From positions 1 to 64,000 of the forward strand of contig NZ_JAYSDK010000033.1 in NCBI RefSeq assembly GCF_041914405.1: a stretch of 64,000 nucleotides of DNA, read 5' to 3'. This DNA is from Zoogloea sp041914405 (GTDB taxonomy: Bacteria > Pseudomonadota > Gammaproteobacteria > Burkholderiales > Rhodocyclaceae). Both the position numbers and the translations under genes were made by a program. Positions 16,259 to 23,607 of the stretch are shown here, piece by piece (within the stretch, counting starts at the first letter, position 1; each line of letters begins with the position of its first letter). Under the pieces are notes generated by a model that saw only the letters and a program-made list of their open reading frames with translations, was not told the origin of the DNA and ran no database searches.

Positions 16259-18619
16259 TCAGTCGCCGCGCAGTGCGCTGGCCTGGGAACGCCCAGGCGC
16301 CGGCTTGCCCTTGCGGGCGCGCTTGCCGATCCAGTTCTCCCACTCCTTCTTCGGCAGCGTGCTCTCCACCGCCTTGCCGCCACGCGTACTGGCGAGCAGG
16401 GTGATCGACTCGGAGGCCACGCAGACGGAGGCCAGCGTCTGCCCGTCATTGAGCCCCATGATGATCACACCACGGCCGCCGCCGGACAGCTCCTTCATCT
16501 GGTCGAGGCCGAAGATCAGCAGGTGATCGTCCGACGACAGCGCCGCCAGGTGCAGATCGGCGGCATCGTCGAAAAGCACCGGCGCCAGCAGTTTGGCCTT
16601 GTCGTCGATGGTCACGAACTGCTTGCCGGCGCGCTTGGTGGCGGTCATGTCGGCAAGGCGGCACATGAAGCCGTAACCGTCGGTGCTGGCCAGCAGCACC
16701 CGCTTGTCGGCGGGGCCGGCCAGCATGTGGGCGATCTTGCTGCCGGTGGGCAGTTCGATCAGCGACGCCAACGGCGAGCCGTTGCCGCGCCCGTCGGGCA
16801 GCGTCGACACCGCCACTGTCAGCGCTCGGCCGCCGTCGGTGATGGCGATCAGCGCATCCACGCTGCGGCACTCGAAGGCTGCGCCGAGGCGGTCGCCATC
16901 CTTGAAACTGACGTTGGCCAGATCCACGCCGTGGCCGTTGCGGCAGCGCACCCAGCCCTTTTCGGAGACGATCACCGTCACCGGTTCGTCGAGCACCGTT
17001 TGCGTGACGCCGGCGCGGGCGGCTTCTTCCACCAGCGTGCGGCGGGCGTCGCCGTACTTGGCGGCGTCGGCGCGGATCTCCTTGATGACCAGCTTGCGCA
17101 GCTTGTGCTCGTCGGCAAGCAGGGCTTCCAGCTCGGACTTCTCGCCACGCAGCTCGGCCAGCTCGCGCTCGATCTTGATGCCTTCGAGGCGGGCCAGCTG
17201 GCGCAGGCGGATTTCCAGGATGTCCTCGGCCTGGCGGTCGGACAGATCGAAGCGGGCGATCAACGCCGGCTTGGGCTCGTCCGACTCGCGGATGATGCGG
17301 ATCACCTCGTCGATGTTCAGGAAGACGATGTGGCGGCCTTCCAGGATGTGGATACGGTCGTTCACCTGGCCAAGGCGATGCACCGAGCGGCGGCGTACCG
17401 TGGTGACGCGGAAGCGGCCCCATTCGTGCAGGATGTCGGCCAGGTTCTTCTGCCCCGGCCGGCCGTCCAGGCCGATCATCACCAGGTTGATCGACGCCGA
17501 GGTTTCCAGGCTGGTGTGGGACAACAGCAGGTTGGCGAACTCGGCCACGTCCTGGTTGCGGCTCTTCGGCTCGAAGACCAGGCGCACCGGTGCATCCTTG
17601 CCCGATTCATCACGCACCCGGTCGAGGGCGCCGAGCATCAGCGCCTTGAGCTGGGCCTGGTCGGCGTCGATGGACTTCTTGCCAGTCTTGGGCTGCGGGT
17701 TGGTCAGCGTCTCAATCTCGAACAACACCTTCTGCGCCGACACGCCCGGCGGCAGCTCGGTGATGACCAATTGCCACTGGCCACGGGCCAGATCCTCGAT
17801 CACCCAGCGGGCGCGCAGCTTGAGGCTGCCACGGCCGCTCTCGTAAGCCTGGCGGATGTCTGCCGCCGGCGAGATGAGCTGGCCGCCGCCGGGGAAGTCC
17901 GGGCCCTTGATGTGCTGCATCAGGTCAGCCACGTTGGCCGCCGGATGCTCGATGGCGTGGATCGCCGCGTCGGCCACCTCGCGCAGGTTGTGTGACGGGA
18001 TCTCGGTGGCCATGCCGACCGCAATGCCGGACGCGCCGTTGAGCAGTACGAAGGGCAGGCGGGCCGGCAGCAGCTGCGGCTCTTCAAACGCGCCGTCGTA
18101 GTTGGGGCGGAAATCCACCGTGCCACGGTCGATCTCCGACAGCAGCAGCTCGGCAATCGGCGTCAGGCGGCATTCGGTGTACCGCATCGCCGCCGCGGAA
18201 TCGCCGTCGCGGGAACCGAAGTTACCCTGGCCATCCACCAACGGATAGCGCAGCGAGAAATCCTGGGCCACCCGCACCATCGCGTCGTAGACGCTGCTGT
18301 CGCCGTGGGGGTGGTACTTACCGATCACGTCGCCGACCACGCGGGCCGACTTCACGTGCTTGGAGGCCGGCGACAGGCGCATCTCGTTCATCGCGAACAG
18401 GATGCGGCGCTGCACTGGCTTGAGGCCGTCTTCCACCTGCGGCAGCGCGCGGGCCTTCACCACGCTCATCGCGTAGGCGAGGTAAGCACGCTCTGCATAT
18501 TGATCGAGGGGCAGGGCGTCGTCGCTGCCCTGCAAGGGGGCCGCGGGGGGCGGCGGTGGTGCCGGCGGCTCGTCCGCCTCCGGCAGAAGGGAATCGAAAA
18601 GATCCGGAGTTTCGTTCAT
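16259..18619 (-). CDS. parC: DNA topoisomerase IV subunit A
   Basis: This 786-residue protein starts at MNETPDLFDSLL. It has a Pro/acidic-rich N-terminal extension of about 40 residues before the normal start of homology (YAERAYLAYAMSVVKARALP). The catalytic tyrosine is Y147 in AAAMRYTECRLTPIAE. The quinolone-determining region reads HPHGDSSVYDAM, with Ser108 at the E. coli Ser80 position and Asp112 at the Glu84 position. ParC, with ParE, decatenates daughter chromosomes. ParC and not GyrA is favoured by the short C-terminal domain, the extension and the ParE-type subunit encoded 7 kb away at 25911, although the two are not adjacent. The gene stands alone on this strand behind a regulator gene. 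Confidence 0.93.
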   Translation of the reverse strand: MNETPDLFDSLLPEADEPPAPPPPPAAPLQGSDDALPLDQYAERAYLAYAMSVVKARALPQVEDGLKPVQRRILFAMNEMRLSPASKHVKSARVVGDVIGKYHPHGDSSVYDAMVRVAQDFSLRYPLVDGQGNFGSRDGDSAAAMRYTECRLTPIAELLLSEIDRGTVDFRPNYDGAFEEPQLLPARLPFVLLNGASGIAVGMATEIPSHNLREVADAAIHAIEHPAANVADLMQHIKGPDFPGGGQLISPAADIRQAYESGRGSLKLRARWVIEDLARGQWQLVITELPPGVSAQKVLFEIETLTNPQPKTGKKSIDADQAQLKALMLGALDRVRDESGKDAPVRLVFEPKSRNQDVAEFANLLLSHTSLETSASINLVMIGLDGRPGQKNLADILHEWGRFRVTTVRRRSVHRLGQVNDRIHILEGRHIVFLNIDEVIRIIRESDEPKPALIARFDLSDRQAEDILEIRLRQLARLEGIKIERELAELRGEKSELEALLADEHKLRKLVIKEIRADAAKYGDARRTLVEEAARAGVTQTVLDEPVTVIVSEKGWVRCRNGHGVDLANVSFKDGDRLGAAFECRSVDALIAITDGGRALTVAVSTLPDGRGNGSPLASLIELPTGSKIAHMLAGPADKRVLLASTDGYGFMCRLADMTATKRAGKQFVTIDDKAKLLAPVLFDDAADLHLAALSSDDHLLIFGLDQMKELSGGGRGVIIMGLNDGQTLASVCVASESITLLASTRGGKAVESTLPKKEWENWIGKRARKGKPAPGRSQASALRGD

Positions 18620-18781
18620 GGTGCTGTGTGTTGCGGCAGGCGGCGCAGGGGCCGCCGGAGTTGCGCGCGCCGGGCTTGGCGCGACGAAGGCCGCAAAAAT
18701 ACCACAGGCACCGCGCTTCGCCTGCTGTATAAGGGCGGCGACAGGCACATCCGCGTTGCGGACGGCCTGTGCGCGTGCCCT

Positions 18782-19807
18782 TCAGCGTGGTTTGAGATGA
18801 GTCATGGCGTCCTTCACGAAGCCCAGCAGCGCCGCGTCGATCAGGCTGCCCGCCATCAGCTCGGGCTCCTTCTCATGGGCCAGGCGAATCCTGGCGTGGG
18901 TCTCCGGGTTATCGCCTGCATAGGAGCGGAACAAGGACAGCCAGCGCAGGGCCAACTGCCGCACCGCCGGGGTGTCAGGCGCACTGCCTTGCTCCAGCTG
19001 CTCGCGCAGCGCACCGATCAACTCCGGCCATTCGTAAGTGTGCTTGCCGTAGTGCTCGCGCATGAAGGCGAACTCTTCGGGCGAAAGATACTTGGCGTAG
19101 ATGCGCAGCTTGCTTTCCGCGTTGGCCTGCAGCACGAAGGCCAGCACGTCCGGCGTGATGCCGGTCTGGGCCTGTACCGAGGGCTCGTTGAGGTGCATCG
19201 CGTTCAGCTTGGCGAGCAGACGCGGGTCACGGCCCGTATCGCGTTCCACCAGCGCCATCCAGCGCTTCGATGCGGCCTGCGCTTCTTCGCTCTGCGGTGC
19301 GACCCCGCGGTCCATCAGCGCACGCACCTCATCCACCAAGGCCCGCCATTCCGTTTCTGCGGTCTTGCCACCCTGATAGAGGGGCAGCCGGGCGAGTTCG
19401 TCCTGCGAGAAATACTTGTCGTACATGGTCATCCTTTCCAAAGTCGTCAGCCATTCGGCAAGCTCCGGCTCTTCGCCCTGCAGCAACTGACCCTGCAAGC
19501 GGGAAAGCCGGCTGCGCAAATCCATCGCCTGCTCGATCTGCTTGTCGAGCATGTCGATCTGCTGCCGCACGATGGACGCAAGCGAGGAGTCGGGCCTTGC
19601 CAGTACAGCCCCGATGTCGGCAAGGGACAGGCCGAAACGACGCAAGGCCTGGATCTGATGCAGCCTGGCGATGTCGTCCCGGTCATACAAGCGATAACCG
19701 GCCTCGGAGCGCGCAGACGGAGCAAGCAGGCCGATGGCGTCGTAGTGATGCAGTGTCCGGACGGTGAGTCCGCAACGCCTTGCGAGATCGCCCACTTTAA
19801 GCAACAT
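18782..19807 (-). CDS. MerR-family regulator with TipAS drug-sensing domain
   Basis: The 341-residue protein begins with a MerR helix-turn-helix (LLKVGDLARRCGLTVRTLHHYDAIGLL, about residues 2-28, then GYRLYDRDDIARL) and a dimerisation coiled coil. The remainder (about 140-335) is a helical TipAS-like domain with MYDKYFSQDEL and ALVERDTG. TipA-type proteins bind ligands such as thiopeptide antibiotics and activate transcription by twisting spaced promoters. The domain also occurs in regulators of stress or efflux genes. It ends about 160 bases before the parC start on the same strand, with a clear gap. No cognate efflux gene is adjacent, so its target is unknown. Confidence 0.88.
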   Translation of the reverse strand: MLLKVGDLARRCGLTVRTLHHYDAIGLLAPSARSEAGYRLYDRDDIARLHQIQALRRFGLSLADIGAVLARPDSSLASIVRQQIDMLDKQIEQAMDLRSRLSRLQGQLLQGEEPELAEWLTTLERMTMYDKYFSQDELARLPLYQGGKTAETEWRALVDEVRALMDRGVAPQSEEAQAASKRWMALVERDTGRDPRLLAKLNAMHLNEPSVQAQTGITPDVLAFVLQANAESKLRIYAKYLSPEEFAFMREHYGKHTYEWPELIGALREQLEQGSAPDTPAVRQLALRWLSLFRSYAGDNPETHARIRLAHEKEPELMAGSLIDAALLGFVKDAMTHLKPR

Positions 19808-19871
19808 CGAATGCTCCCCGTTTCATGCGTGCGACAAGGCTGGGGCCTGACGTGGCGTGAGGGTCAAGCCC

Positions 19872-20303
19872 CTACCGGGCGGACCATAGCGCAATGACGC
19901 CGCAGACGTGCACTAGCCCAATCGCAAGACAGATGCCGGACGAGACAAGCCAGAAGGTTTGGGAGTTCTCAGGGAAGGCTGGCTTGAGAAGCGGGAATGC
20001 GACCGCTCTACCCAAATACACGGCACAGATGGCAGTGAGCGCGAGTTTGGTGAATGGCAGAGGAGCGATGACGCCAGCTCCCGCCAGCGCGTAAGCGGCC
20101 CAAATGAAGAGAATGGCGGCAATTGCCAACGTGACCAGCGTCGGCCGGAGTTTGCCAGCCTCGGCCGCCTGCGCCATCTTCTCGCCAGGGCCCATGGCGC
20201 GATAGGCAGGCGCACCGAGCGCGATGCAGGCGAGGTGTGCCACAGCAGCTATTGCGCTGAGCAAACCACCGATCAGGAGGGCTTGGGTTCCGAATGTGGA
20301 CAT
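19872..20303 (-). CDS. small four-helix membrane protein
   Basis: This 143-residue protein is very hydrophobic, with four predicted membrane helices (about 8-30, 54-74, 80-102 and 115-138) joined by short loops. The first loop contains APAYRAMGPGEKMAQ. It resembles uncharacterised DUF-type inner-membrane proteins of proteobacteria; no function can be assigned. It is the last gene of a three-gene run: VOC protein, 52-residue exported protein, then this gene 7 bases later. The products may therefore act together. Cysteines are few, and no catalytic motif is visible. Confidence 0.7.
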   Translation of the reverse strand: MSTFGTQALLIGGLLSAIAAVAHLACIALGAPAYRAMGPGEKMAQAAEAGKLRPTLVTLAIAAILFIWAAYALAGAGVIAPLPFTKLALTAICAVYLGRAVAFPLLKPAFPENSQTFWLVSSGICLAIGLVHVCGVIALWSAR

Positions 20304-20310
20304 GGTGCGT

Positions 20311-20469
20311 TCAGTCGGTGAAGAGGGGGTATTTCGTGTTGCACGGATTAACGCGATGACTTTGGTCCTCGATCTTCAAGCCCCACTGTCCCGCCAGATC
20401 AGCGGGCCAGGCCGAGATCGAGAAGGGCAGAGCAAACGCAAGAGCGGCCAGACGACGCATGGCAGTCAT
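20311..20469 (-). CDS. small exported protein, 52 residues
   Basis: A short reading frame whose ATG overlaps the stop of the upstream VOC gene (TGATG) and whose stop lies 7 bases before the next gene. The product is a convincing signal peptide (MTAMRRLAALAFALPFSIS, then AWPA) followed by a mature part of about 30 residues, starting DLAGQWGLKIEDQ and ending with one cysteine and KYPLFTD. The start resembles the beginning of small periplasmic lipocalin-like domains (xLxGxW). It could therefore be the N-terminal stub of a longer, truncated gene. The tight coupling on both sides argues that it is expressed. Confidence 0.55.
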   Translation of the reverse strand: MTAMRRLAALAFALPFSISAWPADLAGQWGLKIEDQSHRVNPCNTKYPLFTD

Positions 20470-20858
20470 CACGATTCCGCGTCGTGGCAGACCGCTTCAA
20501 TGTTGTGCCCGTCCGGATCGAGAACGAACGCGCCGTAGTAGTTGGGGTGATAGTGCGGACGAAGGCCTGGGGCTCCGTTGTCCGTACCGCCGGCAGCGAG
20601 GGCGGCTTTGTGGAACGCATCAACTTCCGCCCTGGATCGAGCCCGGAACGCGACGTGGATCGGCGGTTGATTGGGTGTCCCGCGGCTGAGCCAGAAGTCG
20701 GGTTTGGGCAACTCGCCAAAGCCCGCGACGTCCGTATGGCCGGTCACGGAAGCGGGGAGCTCCATGATGAGCACGTAGCCGATTGGTGCCAGTGCGTTCA
20801 GATAGAACGCCTTGCTCTTGGCAAAATCGCTGACGACGATGCCTGTGTGGTCGATCAT
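20469..20858 (-). CDS. VOC (glyoxalase/dioxygenase-fold) family protein
   Basis: This 129-residue protein starts at MIDHTGIVVSDFAKSKAFY, preceded by a CGAGGAG site; an upstream in-frame start lacks one. It has one vicinal-oxygen-chelate module: His4 near the start (DHTGIVV), HVAFRARSRAEVDAFH in the middle with a metal-ligand His, and YGAFVLDPDGHNIEAV at the end with the Glu ligand. Such proteins are often lactoylglutathione lyase-like, but substrates range over aldehydes, antibiotics and dioxygenase substrates. It is first in a three-gene operon with an exported peptide and a membrane protein. Confidence 0.85.
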   Translation of the reverse strand: MIDHTGIVVSDFAKSKAFYLNALAPIGYVLIMELPASVTGHTDVAGFGELPKPDFWLSRGTPNQPPIHVAFRARSRAEVDAFHKAALAAGGTDNGAPGLRPHYHPNYYGAFVLDPDGHNIEAVCHDAES

Positions 20859-20928
20859 GCGGGCTCCTCGATACTTGATGGCTTGGACGGCGATTCCTGA
20901 TGATGCCGCCGCCATTAATCGTCGCGCT

Positions 20929-20958
20929 CGTCAACATATCCAGTAGTGCCGGCAACAT
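20929..20958 (+). repeat. direct repeat unit 1 (CGTCAACAT-N10-GCCGGCAACAT)
   Basis: This is the first of two direct copies of a composite motif with 9 fixed bases, a 10-base variable spacer and 11 fixed bases. The spacing is identical in both copies, and each contains CAACAT twice. This arrangement of spaced short repeats recalls transposase-binding repeats at IS ends (for example the IS21 family), but no transposase gene is present. Confidence 0.5.
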
Positions 20959-21222
20959 GCTTCGCTTGCACAACGATTAAAGATGTTGCTGGGTGAACAC
21001 TCGATCTTGATGCCGCAGTTTTGAATGAGCACGTTGTCTTATTTAGTTTTCAGGTATCAATATTGAACATTCAATACCCTGATGCTTGTAGTCAGCGCTG
21101 AAGATCGAATTTTGCGGTCGTCGCATCGCGTGTTGATGCTGCAATGTTTGATGCTGCGGAGACACCTTGCTTCGTTGACGGTGCCAAATGACATAGGAGG
21201 CCGCCTACATCGAATGCACGGC

Positions 21223-21252
21223 CGTCAACATCGATAGAGCCGCCGGCAACAT
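21223..21252 (+). repeat. direct repeat unit 2 (CGTCAACAT-N10-GCCGGCAACAT)
   Basis: This is the second copy, in the same orientation as that at 20929 and 294 bases away, with the same 10-base spacer length but a different spacer sequence. It is followed at once by TCGATGCTGC and the start of the gene remnant, so it may mark the junction of an old insertion or deletion. Confidence 0.5.
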
Positions 21253-21263
21253 TCGATGCTGCG

Positions 21264-21365
21264 CCCCAGACTTTTATTCAGACCCTGACCGAAACCGGCC
21301 GTGTGGACATCACTGCGATGGACGAGCAGGGCCGTTATGACCGAGTGAGTGTCAGCGTGCGTTGA
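21264..21365 (+). pseudogene. C-terminal remnant of a larger protein, possibly PbpC-like
   Basis: The frame reads PQTFIQTLTETGRVDITAMD, then EQGRYDRVSVSVR and a TGA. This is a well-formed protein C terminus with native codon use. The upstream frame runs only through the repeat-bearing AT-rich sequence to a stop at 21189, so the 5' part has been lost. The pattern GRxDITAMDxxGRxDxVxVxV resembles the C-terminal beta-domain of penicillin-binding protein 1C. The identity is tentative; the truncation itself is clear. Confidence 0.5.
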
Positions 21366-21369
21366 ATCT

Positions 21370-21720
21370 TCATCCCGCCACGGCTGCCGGTGACAGCGCC
21401 GCCGCGAGTTGGCCGACGGCGTTCCAGTCGATGGTTTGCGGCCCACCAGGCGTCTCCACCGCGATGCCGTCCGTGCCCACCGGTGCGACGAAGATCGCAT
21501 CGCTGGCGATGGGGCTCATGAAGAGTTCGGTCTCGGCGCTCTTGCCGTCCCGCACCGCGACCAGCGCGAGGGCAAGGGTATGGGCTTCATGGGGCGTCAG
21601 GCGCACCGTTAGGGTACCGCCGATCTTCAGGGTGAGCAGGCGGCCGAGAGCGCGGTGTGTCGTTTCCAAGACCGAGAACGGGAGTTTGTCGGCTTCCTGA
21701 CCGCCGCTTGTGTTGTTCAT
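21370..21720 (-). CDS. hypothetical protein, coupled to the TPR protein
   Basis: This 116-residue protein starts MNNTSGGQEADKLPFSVLET; its ATG overlaps the stop of the upstream gene (ATGA). It has no signal peptide, membrane helix or recognised motif. The middle holds LGRLLTLKIGGTLTVRLTPHEAHTLALAL, and the composition is mixed alpha/beta. I do not recognise the family. The translational coupling suggests that it works with the TPR-like protein. It may also belong with the COG0523 GTPase upstream, from which the pair is separated by about 75 bases. Confidence 0.7.
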   Translation of the reverse strand: MNNTSGGQEADKLPFSVLETTHRALGRLLTLKIGGTLTVRLTPHEAHTLALALVAVRDGKSAETELFMSPIASDAIFVAPVGTDGIAVETPGGPQTIDWNAVGQLAAALSPAAVAG

Positions 21721-22208
21721 GCGGCGTCCCCGTGGGCGAGGAGGGCGGCGATCACCGAGCCGCCGGCGCCATCTTCGGGGTCGAGTTCCTGCAGTTTGGC
21801 GAGGGCCTTGGCGGCAGCGTCCTCGTTGCCGCGGCGCAGCTCGATGAAGGCGATGGCCTTCAGGAACTGGAGCAGGAAGCGACGCGGCGTGGCCGGCGCT
21901 GCGCTGAGGTCGGCGAGGCTCCATCCCGCCCAGTTGCGCGGCAGCGCAGCCTGGTCGGAGGCCCGGGCGAGGGCCGTGACAGCGGTTTCGAAGGCGGCGT
22001 CGAAGTCGCGTAGCTTGTTCTGCAGCTTGAACAGGCAGCGATAGGACGGCAGCACGTCCGGCGCCACCTCGATGGCGGTGCGGAAGAAGGCACGGGCGCG
22101 TGCGGGGTCGTCAGAATGGATGGCGACGCCCTGTTGCAGCAGGGCGTTGATGTTGTCGGGCACGTTGCCGAAATCGACGGTGTCCGCGCTGAGGGCGGTA
22201 ACGCTCAT
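21717..22208 (-). CDS. TPR-like protein
   Basis: The 163-residue protein starts at MSVTALSADTVDF with GGAG about 8 bases upstream; a longer in-frame start at 22253 is less likely. It is all-helical with at least two or three degenerate tetratricopeptide units: INALLQQGVAIHSDDPARAR, AFFRTAIEVAPDVLPSYRCL and KAIAFIELRRGNEDAAAKAL. Such proteins are scaffolds for protein contacts. It is the first of an overlapping gene pair and lies downstream of the COG0523 GTPase on the same strand. No partner can be named from sequence. Confidence 0.75.
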   Translation of the reverse strand: MSVTALSADTVDFGNVPDNINALLQQGVAIHSDDPARARAFFRTAIEVAPDVLPSYRCLFKLQNKLRDFDAAFETAVTALARASDQAALPRNWAGWSLADLSAAPATPRRFLLQFLKAIAFIELRRGNEDAAAKALAKLQELDPEDGAGGSVIAALLAHGDAA

Positions 22209-22283
22209 GAAACTCTCCGGGGGCTGTCTGTTGTTGTCGGAGAGCTTTAGCAATTATGGGGCCAGCATGGGCGGCCCCATCCG

Positions 22284-23321
22284 TCAGCGGCAGGCGAGGC
22301 GAAAACCCGCTTCGATGGCGGCAGCGTCGAGGCGCCGACCGATGATGACGATGGTGGTTTCCCGTGTTTCGTCATCAGCCCAGGGGCGGCCGTAGTCGAA
22401 GCCGGTGATGCGGTGCACGCCCTGGAAAACCAGACGCCTGTCCTCACCGCGCACGGCCAGGATGCCCTTGTAGCGCAGCATGTCGTTGCCGTTCTTGAGC
22501 AGCAGCTCTTCCACGAAATTCCCCATCAGGCCCACATCCACGTCGCCGGCGTGCTGTAGTACCAGTGAGGCGATGTCGTCGTCGTGGCGCACGAAGGGCT
22601 GGCGTTCCGCACCGCCGCGGCGCAGGCCGCTGGGCGTCGTGTCGGAGAGGAAGCCCGGCGTGCGCTCCAGCACGTCGGTGAGCACGAAGGCGTCGAGAGA
22701 GAACAGCGCAGCCACGGCATCCGCGTCGGTGGGAACGGTGGTGATCGGTACGCGCAAGTTGATCCGGCGGAGGCGGGCTTCCAGCGCTTCCAGCTCGGTG
22801 GGTTCGACCAGTTCGGTCTTGGTCAGCAGCACGCGGTCGGCGAAGCCGATCTGGGCGGCGGCGACGCGATTCTCGTCGAGCTGCTTGCTGGCGTGGACGG
22901 CGTCCACGACGGCGAGGATGCCGTCCAGTTCGTAGCGCTCGCGTACCCCTTCATCAACGAAGAAGGCCTGGGCCACCGGGGCCGGGTCGGCGAGGCCGGT
23001 GGTTTCGATGACCAGATGCTCGAAGTCCAGCTCGCCCTTGTCGCGGCGGTCGGCCAGATCGGTGAGGGAGGTGCTGAGTTCACCGCGAACGCTGCAGCAG
23101 ATGCAGCCGTTGGCGAGCTCGACGATCTCGACGGCCGGTGAGCCGGCGATCAGCCCGCCGTCGATGCCCACGGCGCCGAACTCGTTCTCGAGCACGGCGA
23201 TCTTCTTGTGGTTGGCGGTGGCCAGGTAGCGGTTGAGCAAGGTGGTTTTGCCCGCGCCGAGGAAGCCGGTGAGGATGGTGGCGCGGATCGGCGGGCGGGG
23301 AATGGCGAGGGGATTGGTCAT
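22284..23321 (-). CDS. CobW/COG0523 metal-chaperone GTPase
   Basis: The 345-residue protein has Walker A GFLGAGKT (residues 19-26), the hallmark metal-binding CxCC (GCICC, Cys73/75/76), a Walker B-like VIETTGLADP and a C-terminal CobW_C domain. The base-recognition motif reads LLTKTE, the TKxE/NKxD variant of the family. COG0523 proteins (YjiA, ZagA, CobW, nitrile hydratase activators) couple GTP hydrolysis to delivery of Zn, Co or Fe. Without a Zur box or a clear client gene, the metal cannot be named. The gene heads a run that continues with the TPR pair and lies next to ybdD-cstA. Confidence 0.88.
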   Translation of the reverse strand: MTNPLAIPRPPIRATILTGFLGAGKTTLLNRYLATANHKKIAVLENEFGAVGIDGGLIAGSPAVEIVELANGCICCSVRGELSTSLTDLADRRDKGELDFEHLVIETTGLADPAPVAQAFFVDEGVRERYELDGILAVVDAVHASKQLDENRVAAAQIGFADRVLLTKTELVEPTELEALEARLRRINLRVPITTVPTDADAVAALFSLDAFVLTDVLERTPGFLSDTTPSGLRRGGAERQPFVRHDDDIASLVLQHAGDVDVGLMGNFVEELLLKNGNDMLRYKGILAVRGEDRRLVFQGVHRITGFDYGRPWADDETRETTIVIIGRRLDAAAIEAGFRLACR

Positions 23322-23393
23322 GGTCCGGATTCAATGAAAAATCGGCCGGCAAGCCCGGGAGGGCTTACCGGCCGAAGGTGACGCGCGCCTTGC

Positions 23394-23597
23394 TCAGCAG
23401 CAGCGCCCGGTACGCCCGTCGGCGCCGCCATAGCGGGCGTCCTGGCGTTCCCGGAAGAACTCTTCATAGCTCATGATCGGTTTGTCCGGGTGGTTGAGGC
23501 GCATGTGCTGCACGTAGGTGTCGTAATCGGGCATGCCCACCATCAGGCGGGCTGCCTGGCCGAGGTACTTGCCTACGCGGGCGAGGTCTGAGAACAC
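23394..23597 (-). CDS. ybdD: YbdD/YjiX family small protein
   Basis: This 67-residue protein starts at a GTG preceded by AAGGAG; the longer open frame has no ribosome site. The sequence VGKYLGQAARLMVGMPDYDT, then HMRLNHPDKPIMSYEEFFRER, is the DUF466 signature. These small proteins are nearly always encoded just after CstA-type transporters, as here, with a 10-base gap, and are needed for transporter activity in E. coli (YbdD with CstA, YjiX with BtsT). The C terminus ends in a Cys pair. Assignment is firm. Confidence 0.88.
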   Translation of the reverse strand: MFSDLARVGKYLGQAARLMVGMPDYDTYVQHMRLNHPDKPIMSYEEFFRERQDARYGGADGRTGRCC

Positions 23598-23607
23598 GCG
23601 GTGCTCC

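Larger units (their letters stand above)
20859..21369. other. gene-poor, AT-richer stretch with scars
   Basis: About 510 bases carry no intact gene. The region is clearly less GC-rich than its neighbours. It contains a 30-base motif twice (20929-20958 and 21223-21252), several copies of the octamer GATGCTGC (about 21130-21260), and near its right end a gene fragment on the plus strand. It looks like a former insertion or deletion site. The promoter of the VOC operon must lie at its left end, but I could not define it. Confidence 0.5.
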
